This document shows positions 17,919 to 24,923 of a stretch of DNA of 64,000 nucleotides, piece by piece. The notes beneath the pieces are model-generated. The model was not told the origin of the DNA. It did not search any database and worked only from the letters and a program-made list of their open reading frames with translations. A program made the position numbers and the translations under genes. This stretch comes from Gammaproteobacteria bacterium (GTDB lineage: Bacteria > Pseudomonadota > Gammaproteobacteria > Pseudomonadales > Azotimanducaceae), in assembly GCA_028821125.1 (NCBI GenBank), contig JAPPHD010000191.1:1-64000 (forward strand), in the 5' to 3' direction. The first letter of the stretch is position 1; every line of letters begins with the position of its first letter.

Positions 17919-17993
17919 CGCGCCCGGGGAAATTCGAACTCCCATTTTCCAGCTTCTGAATGCCGGTGCCTTGTCCGATTAGACTACGGGCGC
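17919..17993 (-). tRNA. tRNA-like gene with 8-nt anticodon loop (identity uncertain)
   Basis: Reverse complement folds as cloverleaf: GCGCCCG/CGGGCGC acceptor, GTCT/AGGC D-stem, CCGGC(ATTCAGAA)GCTGG, GGGAG(TTCGAAT)TTCCC; 3' end GCCG rather than CCA. Confidence 0.6.
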
Positions 17994-18082
17994 ACCCCTT
18001 CTCCAATATGACGTCTGCAACACTTGCGATCTGCTAGTGGCGAAAGTACCCTCCGCCGAATTTCTGGAAGAGACCAAAACAC

Positions 18083-18376
18083 ATGGCCGACACTGTTTTT
18101 CGCCTTTCGAGATTAGTCACCGGCAAAATGGCTGAATTAGCGAATCGACAGCGTGAGCAGGAGAGGGTAGCTTCTGAGAAGGAGAGGCAGGAAACGGAAG
18201 CACGGCAATTGGCCGATAGTGTTGAATCTGTTCTCTCTAGCCAAATCAAAGGGACTCTATTTGTTGAGGCATTACAAGAACTTAACCAAGATGATCATTC
18301 AGACTTGAGCGAGTCGGAAAAAATGGCGTTACAGATCTTGTTTGATCGACATACCATCGAGAAGGCAATCCAGTAG
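18083..18376 (+). CDS. Small hypothetical coiled-coil protein (97 aa)
   Basis: MADTVFRLSRLVTGKMAELANRQREQERVASEKERQETEARQLADSV...; normal composition. Confidence 0.5.
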   Translation: MADTVFRLSRLVTGKMAELANRQREQERVASEKERQETEARQLADSVESVLSSQIKGTLFVEALQELNQDDHSDLSESEKMALQILFDRHTIEKAIQ

Positions 18377-18419
18377 TCCTGCCGCACACAGTAATCGAGA
18401 CGTAGTAAATCCCAATTTT

Positions 18420-18477
18420 GCGGTGCCGGTGGGATTCGAACCCACGGGCCTTGGCAGACCACCTCATTCGGCACCGC
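18420..18477 (-). pseudogene. Truncated tRNA-like remnant (T-arm plus acceptor stem)
   Basis: CCCGTGGGTTCGAATCCCACCGGCACCGC with 9-bp outer stem GCGGTGCCG/CGGCACCGC but no room for an anticodon arm. Confidence 0.4.
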
Positions 18478-18574
18478 TGCGCGAGAGCCCTTGCCAGCGG
18501 AACCCTGCCGGTCTGGTCGAGTATCGCGCGGCGCAAGTCAGCGAACTAGGTGGGTATCAACGTGGGGTTCGCTG

Positions 18575-18706
18575 CAAGTGTGCAAGTCGACTTTTCATCC
18601 AGTGGCATAGTCCATTTGTGGACTTGTGGACAAGTCGACTTCGTGACGAATGGACAAGTGTGCAAGTGGACAGGTGGTAAGGTGGACTTCTCGACTAGTG
18701 GACAAG
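18575..18706 (+). repeat. Short iterated repeats
   Basis: CAAGTGTGCAAGT twice (18575, 18655), AAGTCGACTT twice (18584, 18632), multiple GTGGACAAG-type words. Confidence 0.5.
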
Positions 18707-19415
18707 CCGGCGTCACCCTTGGTGAAACAATCCGGAATTTCTGGCTTTGTTCCGCCAGGACCGTCCGTTTGATGGAGAATGAATTCGGGAATAAGGCTGA
18801 GCTGCCAATCGGTCGATGTGAGAATCAGACGTGGACGCGCACGCACGGCAGCGAAGGGCAGCGTCTGGCGGGAGGCAAGCATTCAGACTGTTTGTAAGAA
18901 AGGGACTCGCATTCGATCGATGCTTGCGATCGATCGACGCTGAGCGGAATCGCGGGCCGAAGGTTTCCCGTGTCATCCTATTCGCACCCGTTTCGTCCTC
19001 GCGGACGGCGCCGGCACTGCTCTCGCGCTGTTCCTTTCGTCAGTGGAACCTCTGGCCCGCTTACTTGCGGACTCCCGTTTTGGTCAGCCGGAATTGCTGC
19101 GACCTGTAGCCCCTTTCGGAACCGGCCCCGCTGGATTGTTGCCTGCGGTCGCCGGTCGCCAGTCGTGGCCCGGATCGGGCGCCGTGCGGCGCGCTCCCGT
19201 ATTGGTCAGCCGGGGGTTTGGCTGGGTCCCTGCTTGGGACAGTTCCCCGTTGTTTTAATGGCGGGGCGCCATTTGCATACGCCCAGGGGGCGCTACGTAA
19301 CTGCGGGGCACCGTAGCAGGCCGACCTGGGGTGTCAAGGGCGCCGCATTCAGCAGAACTGCAGTATGCGTGGAGCCTGTGGGAGTCAAGATGTGCGCGAT
19401 TGGCAGTAAAGCGAG

Positions 19416-19464
19416 CCCCCACGCTGGGAACAGCGTCCGCTAGGACCTTTTCCCAGCGTGGGGG
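19416..19464. repeat. 15-bp perfect inverted repeat, 19-nt loop
   Basis: CCCCCACGCTGGGAA (19416-19430) / TTCCCAGCGTGGGGG (19450-19464). Confidence 0.6.
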
Positions 19465-19612
19465 CGCGCGTCGCACATGTGGCGGACGAGTGTCGTCTCG
19501 GGAGGTATCACGACACATGGCGCGCACGGCGGTTGCGGCGCCCCTGCCGAAGCGGCCCCTGCACTGCGACGGTGCGGGGTCGCGGCGAAACGCGGGACCG
19601 CGATGACGCGCG

Positions 19613-20155
19613 TCAACCCGGCGTCTTGCGTCTGTTCGGCGAGCGCTGTTTCCTGACCGGTTGATTACGGCGGGGCGGCAGCGTGAAGCCCTTCTTGCGC
19701 AGCGCCAGGCGCAGGCGCCTCTCCAGCGAGCCGAGGTCGTCGCTCGGCCGGGCGCGCAAGAGCGCCGCCTCGGCGCGGGCGGCGAGCTCCCGGTAGCGGT
19801 CGCGGGATCGCCTGACGCGCTCGATCATCTTCCGGGCGTTGTCGAGGCTGGCCCGGAGCGCGGCGTGCCGGGCGCGGTCGTTGCGGCGGTTGGCGCGCTC
19901 CGCCTGAAGCGCTTTCGCGACGCCGTCGCGCTCGCGGCGCATGGCGTCAAGTTCAATGCGGAGTTCGTGCTGCGCCCGCCGGAGGTTGGTCACATGTTCC
20001 GCGTGCCCGCGCACCTCGCGGGCGTAATCGAGGAGGAGTTGGCCGACGGTGTCGCGGGGATCTCGGTCCTGATGCCGGATGCCCTTGCGGTTAAGGAGCC
20101 AGTCGACGGTCTCCGCCTGGGCGTCTGTCAGGTTCAGCGTCAGCCGGGTCTTCAT
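19613..20155 (-). CDS. Coiled-coil hypothetical protein of recombinase module
   Basis: MKTRLTLNLTDAQAETVDWLLNRKGIRHQDRDPRDTVGQLLLDYAREV...; start overlaps the upstream stop (ATGA). Confidence 0.6.
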   Translation of the reverse strand: MKTRLTLNLTDAQAETVDWLLNRKGIRHQDRDPRDTVGQLLLDYAREVRGHAEHVTNLRRAQHELRIELDAMRRERDGVAKALQAERANRRNDRARHAALRASLDNARKMIERVRRSRDRYRELAARAEAALLRARPSDDLGSLERRLRLALRKKGFTLPPRRNQPVRKQRSPNRRKTPG

Positions 20156-21057
20156 TTTAAGTAGGTTAATGTAACGTCCCGGCGAAAATGCCCAAGCTCC
20201 TGGCTGACCACCTCCAGGGCATCGGCGCGGCGGAGCAGCCGCTGCAGTTCCCGCATCCTCTCCTGGGCATAGGCGTGCCTCATACCGTGGGCGCCCCGCG
20301 TCCAGCCCAATGCCCGGTTTGACGCCCCCGTAAAGCTGGCGCCCCAGGCGGTGCCGGCGGCGAGGTCGTAGCGCGAGTTGTAGTGGATGCCGCGGTCGGT
20401 GACGCGCACGGGTTCCTCCCGGCGGCACTCTTCCAGGCGCTCGGCCAGATCGTCCGGAATGCGCACCAGGCGGATCAGGCCGCCCTTGCCGATCACGGTG
20501 TAGTCTCGCCCCACCCTGCCGGCGAACTTCTCCGGGCGCGCGGGGCGAATGTCGGGCGGCTGCTCGTCGGGGCGGGCGAGCGTGAAAAGCTCGTGCGCGC
20601 GGAGTCCCGCCGCATGGGCGATGAGCGTCGAGAGTCCGTTGCGCGCATTCTGGGCGGCGGCCACCATGCGCACCTGCTGCGCGGTGTACGCCCGCCCTCC
20701 CCGGCGCCGGGGTTTTGAGGATCGCACGACGGTCAGCCGCTCGCCTTTCGGCAATCTCCCGGTGACGTGGACCAACATGGCCTGCAACGCCTGCCGGTGC
20801 AGGTCAAGCGCCTTCTGGCCGAGATCGGCGGTGCGGGTCCGCAGGTAGCCGACGGCGGACTCCGGTGTGAGATCGCGGAGTTGGCGTCCGTCGGGCGCGA
20901 TGCGCCGCGCGATCTGGAGCAGGCAGTCCCGGTAATTGGCGACCGTGCGCACGGATGCGGGCCGGCTCGGATTGCGGCGCAGTGCGCCGAGATTGACCAG
21001 ACGCCCGATCGCGGCGTTGGCCTGGCGCTCGGGGGAAGACTTGCGGAACTTCGCCAC
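20152..21057 (-). CDS. Tyrosine recombinase (divergent integrase)
   Basis: Core-binding-like N-terminus; HGMRHAYAQERMRELQRLL...VSQELGHFRRDVTLTYLK; GTG start just after the 21062 stop. Confidence 0.75.
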   Translation of the reverse strand: MAKFRKSSPERQANAAIGRLVNLGALRRNPSRPASVRTVANYRDCLLQIARRIAPDGRQLRDLTPESAVGYLRTRTADLGQKALDLHRQALQAMLVHVTGRLPKGERLTVVRSSKPRRRGGRAYTAQQVRMVAAAQNARNGLSTLIAHAAGLRAHELFTLARPDEQPPDIRPARPEKFAGRVGRDYTVIGKGGLIRLVRIPDDLAERLEECRREEPVRVTDRGIHYNSRYDLAAGTAWGASFTGASNRALGWTRGAHGMRHAYAQERMRELQRLLRRADALEVVSQELGHFRRDVTLTYLK

Positions 21058-21061
21058 GGCG

Positions 21062-21322
21062 TCAGCCGGCCAAGCGGCGCTTGAGCCAGCGGGCGACGGT
21101 GGAGTGGTGGACGCGGACGCGCCGGTCCGAAAGCCAGCGCTGCAGTTCGGCGGTCGTCGAGCCCGCGCCGTGCAGCGCCCGCAGTTCGAGGGCATACCGG
21201 TCGAGGCGGGAAACCGCCAGGCGTTTGCGCCGCCTAGCGCGCGTCTGTTCCCTCAGGGCGGCGGCCTCCGCGGCAGCGTCGAAGGTGTTTGCATGGCTCG
21301 GTGGGGGCACAGAGTCCGTCAT
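21062..21322 (-). CDS. Small HTH-like protein upstream of recombinase
   Basis: SRLDRYALELRALHGAGSTTAELQRWLSDRRVRVHHSTVARWLKRRLAG; tight spacing to 20152..21057. Confidence 0.55.
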   Translation of the reverse strand: MTDSVPPPSHANTFDAAAEAAALREQTRARRRKRLAVSRLDRYALELRALHGAGSTTAELQRWLSDRRVRVHHSTVARWLKRRLAG

Positions 21323-21847
21323 CGCAGGGGCCGCGAACGCGGGCGTCCGGCTGTGGAGAAGATCGACGGGACATGCATGGGAGCTATCGAAGCACAACGG
21401 CGGGTGCGGCTTCAATTACTCCCTATTTATCAGATGGTTAAGGGGCTGGTTGAGAGAAACGTACAGGCTCGCGCTGCCACGCTGTGCTCTCCGGTGATGC
21501 CGGCGTCATGCACTCGCCGAACGGGAGGGATGGCGCCCGTCGGGGTGAGGTCGCGCGCGAGTTTGCGTGAAGATGCGCAAATGTCGGGTCACGGGAGCGC
21601 GGTCGCAATCCGTACCGGCAGCATGAGGGCGTGTCGCGGCCCGTAACGGGCACGCTGCGCCGACGGTACCATCGGGGCTCCTGACGGCCAACACACGCCC
21701 CAGTCGTAGGGGCGCTATAGAGCGTCTGGTGCGGACCCGAGGCGCAGCCCGGAGAATGGAATCCGCGACCACGTGTGAACGCGGTTGCGTAAAAGGGGGA
21801 AGAAGGCGCGGCGAGCGGTGCCGCCGCAGCCGGACCGAGGCGGTTAT

Positions 21848-22072
21848 CTAGAACCAGCCGAGGCGGGCGGCGGCGATGTAGGCGAAGACCACCGCGGCGG
21901 CGATGACGGTCCACTTGACAGCGTCGAGCACGAGGCGGTGGCGGTCGCGGCGCATGCGGGCCTCGATAAGGTGGGTCTCTGCCTGCAACTTCCTGACCTC
22001 GAGGCGCTCGATCTGGTCTTCGAGGGATTCCGTCGGCTGTTGGTTTTCGGGTTGGTCGTTCATTGTTGTCAT
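21848..22072 (-). CDS. Small membrane protein
   Basis: MTTMNDQPENQQPTESLEDQIERLEVRKLQAE...LVLDAVKWTVIAAAVVFAYIAAARLGWF: coiled coil plus one TM helix. Confidence 0.5.
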   Translation of the reverse strand: MTTMNDQPENQQPTESLEDQIERLEVRKLQAETHLIEARMRRDRHRLVLDAVKWTVIAAAVVFAYIAAARLGWF

Positions 22073-22143
22073 CCTGTTGGTTCCGGTTGAAGTGCCGGGG
22101 CGCGCGACGGCGAATGGCCGCGCACGCCGGCGGCAAGGTGAAA

Positions 22144-22680
22144 TCAGTACCGGTGGTGCAGCCTCCCGTTCGCTAGAGACCAGCGCCAGAGCTGTTCCGA
22201 GAGCGGTTCGGGGTCGGGCAGCGGCGACCAGTAGGCTGCCGTCGCCTGCGGTCGCGGGCGGGCATTCCATGGGGAAATTCCGACGTCGAGGTTACTGGCG
22301 CGATGCGCTTTGTCGGGCTTGGCCGCGAACTCGTCGATAGCCGCCGCATCGATGGCGTCCTGCCGCTTCTGCGCGCGCTCACGGTCACGGTGTTCCCGGC
22401 ATCGCGCACAGAGGAAATCGCCCTGCAGCCGCTTGCGGTACGCGCAGCGCCTGCAACCGCCATTGGCGACAAAATGAGCACGCCTTCTGCGGCAACTGGC
22501 GGCGCGTCGTTCCAGACACGACTGGCACGACTTGGCCGGTTCCCCGTTCTTCTTGCGGACGGCTGGTTTTCGGCAGCCCCTTTGGCTACAGGTCGGCCAG
22601 TCCCGAGGGAGGCTGTTGGGGTCAACGACATCGGATGGAAGGGTGCCGCGCAACTGGGCGAGCATGTGATCGAGATTCAT
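22144..22680 (-). CDS. Cys-rich, zinc-finger-like hypothetical protein
   Basis: CSQRGCRKPAVRKKNGEPAKSCQSCLERRAASCRRRR...GGCRRCAYRKRLQGDFLCARCREH. Confidence 0.55.
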   Translation of the reverse strand: MNLDHMLAQLRGTLPSDVVDPNSLPRDWPTCSQRGCRKPAVRKKNGEPAKSCQSCLERRAASCRRRRAHFVANGGCRRCAYRKRLQGDFLCARCREHRDRERAQKRQDAIDAAAIDEFAAKPDKAHRASNLDVGISPWNARPRPQATAAYWSPLPDPEPLSEQLWRWSLANGRLHHRY

Positions 22681-23439
22681 GGTGGTCTCCGGTTGCGACG
22701 CGGAGTGCGTCGGTGCCCGGCAGGCGACACGCGCGCGCAGGACGGTCACCTCGCGCCAGCGAGGCCGGAGCGCCAGCGGAGGACCGGTACCGGTTGACCG
22801 CGCAAGCGCACGTGACACGCTAGGCCGGTGTCGACGGACGGAAAGCTGGGGATGGGATGGCGAGCGGCGACCGAGGGAAAGACCACCGCGCGCGGCGATT
22901 CAGGGTGTGGAGCGGATTACGGGGTGCAGGACGATTCAGGCTTCGGCCCGAGCGCGGACAATGCGAATCTGCGAATGGTCCGGGCGTCGGCCGCGGACGG
23001 CCTCCCCGGATTACCGAGAGTTTTCCGCTGGCGATGCGGCATCGGCAAGCGCAGCGCGCCAGGCGTCAGGGACCGTAACCCGAATGGGCCGAGACCCGCC
23101 CCGCGGGGCTCGGTCCGCCGAAGGCGGATAGGGCCCGGCCGAAGGCGACGCCCATCCATACCCAGCCCCGAAACACCCCAACGCACTCGATAAACGGCCC
23201 CGCCCTCCTATCCCTACTGGACGTAACCACTGGGATGCTAAGAGCAGCGCTTTTGCAGCCGGACCGGCCCGCCAAAGGCGGGGCCGGTCGAATCGCCCGC
23301 CGCAATGAGAATCGATGTATGGTCGGCGAGTCAATCCTTCTCGATGGCCCGGAGAACACCGGGGCCGGTCTCATCCGAGGCGATTGACGGTCGAGACGGT
23401 TGGTTCTAGATTGCCCGTTCCCTACCCGGACGCAATGCA

Positions 23440-23763
23440 ATGCCCAGCCCTCGATTGACCAGGTTTCGCGAAGCCGTGCTCAAACGCGTACAGGAAATAC
23501 CTTCCGGCATGGTGGTCACCTACGCGGATCTCGGAGACCGCAAGTGCGCCAATGTCGGCGGCGCGATGACGTATCTGGTGGACCACGAATACGCCGAAAT
23601 ACCTTGGCATCGCGTGGTCAAGAAGGGTGGCCGATTGTCCGACAAGGGCATGAGCGGCCAACAGGACCGATTGCTAGCCGAGGGGATCACGTTTCGCCCC
23701 GACGGAAGCGTCAACCTCGACCTGTTCGAATGGAAAGAGCATCACTGGGGACCAATCGACTGA
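23440..23763 (+). CDS. Alkyltransferase-like (ATL) protein, MGMT DNA-binding-domain family
   Basis: RFREAVLKRVQEIPSGMVVTYADLGD...VGGAMTYLVDHEYAEIPWHRVVKKGGRLSD; PWHR in place of the PCHR active site. Confidence 0.8.
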   Translation: MPSPRLTRFREAVLKRVQEIPSGMVVTYADLGDRKCANVGGAMTYLVDHEYAEIPWHRVVKKGGRLSDKGMSGQQDRLLAEGITFRPDGSVNLDLFEWKEHHWGPID

Positions 23764-24012
23764 GCTGATTGCCGTTCAACCGACAGGGCTCACCTCGATT
23801 GTGAAATTCCCAAAGTGCCACCCCTTTCTGGGCGAATCAGCGCCCGCAGTCCGGTCAGCGTAAGCGGCGGGACCGCCAGCCCTGGATACGCTGCCGCCTA
23901 GCTGACTCATCGATGAAAACCCCGGCAGTGGCAGGTGCCGACGGAACGGATTGCGGACGCACCATGCGACTGGCACGCTAATGCGCAGTCCCGACTGATA
24001 GGAGGTGATTCG

Positions 24013-24672
24013 ATGAACCAATCCCGGAGTTCGGCGGATGCCAAGAAACGCGTCGCGTCCATCGAGCGCGCAGTGGCGGCTGTCCGCAACGCCAGTCAGT
24101 GCGTATGCGAAGGCTGCGACGGTACGATCACTGGCAGCGGGTTCGTCGAAACGCCGTTCGACCCGCCGATGTGGCACGAGGAGTGCTTCGACAACCGGCC
24201 GATCCTGGACGTGCACCGCACACCGGAGGGCCACTACGCTTTCAGCCTAGTGCCCCCGGACGCAGGAGAAGAACTCATGGCCGTCCGAATCAGCGAATTC
24301 GCGACGATCCGAAATCCAACGTCAGGATCACCGACGCAGGACCCGGCCGCCGAACCCAGCCCGGACCCTCAGGATTCACCGTCGAAGACCTGGCGTACGG
24401 CTTTGGCGGAGGCATTGGCCAAGGCTGAACGCATCGGCGAGCAGCTTCGTCTTGCGTCGTTCGAGCCGTCAAACTGGCCGGTCAATATCTGGCCCGAGGA
24501 GGACCGTCGCGGCTTGTTGTTCGAGAGCCAGGAAGCGGCGGCGGAGTTACCGCGCGCGATTGGCGAGGTACTGCGTCTATTCGACGACGCATCGAAGGCG
24601 TGGAGACGGCGGCCCGACGATGTCACGAACCCCGAAAACGACAAAGCACTGAAAGGGCTCGGCCTGGACTGA
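24013..24672 (+). CDS. Hypothetical protein with N-terminal Cys/His motif
   Basis: ATG at 24013 preceded by AGGAGGTG; CVCEGCDGTITGSGFVETPFDPPMWHEECF. Confidence 0.55.
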   Translation: MNQSRSSADAKKRVASIERAVAAVRNASQCVCEGCDGTITGSGFVETPFDPPMWHEECFDNRPILDVHRTPEGHYAFSLVPPDAGEELMAVRISEFATIRNPTSGSPTQDPAAEPSPDPQDSPSKTWRTALAEALAKAERIGEQLRLASFEPSNWPVNIWPEEDRRGLLFESQEAAAELPRAIGEVLRLFDDASKAWRRRPDDVTNPENDKALKGLGLD

Positions 24673-24923
24673 ATGGAATCTCAAGCACGGCTCGCCCGTG
24701 GCGGCGGAAACCGCCGACCAAGCGCCTAAAAATGCTGGCGGCTCGCGGGACTTTCACATTGGTAAAATCGGACCAAACTGGCAGAACGGTGCGCCGAAGA
24801 ATCACCTCGAAAGGCTCGGCAAGGTGGGAAGTGTCGGTTCGGGGCCAGTTCTTGTGGGGAGAACAGGAGATCGTTGTTTCACGGGGCGCTGTCTGTCGAT
24901 ACCGGCAGCTTGCCGAGCCGGAA

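Noticed and set aside
18342-18680. 112-aa ORF (VPVGFEPTGLGRPPHS...)
   Set aside because: Reads through the tRNA-like remnant and iterated repeats; VGFEPT is the typical false peptide from an antisense tRNA T-arm.
19070-19225. Two copies of CTCCCGT(T/A)TTGGTCAGCCGG-like sequence
   Set aside because: Only two ~20-bp imperfect copies; too little to call an element.
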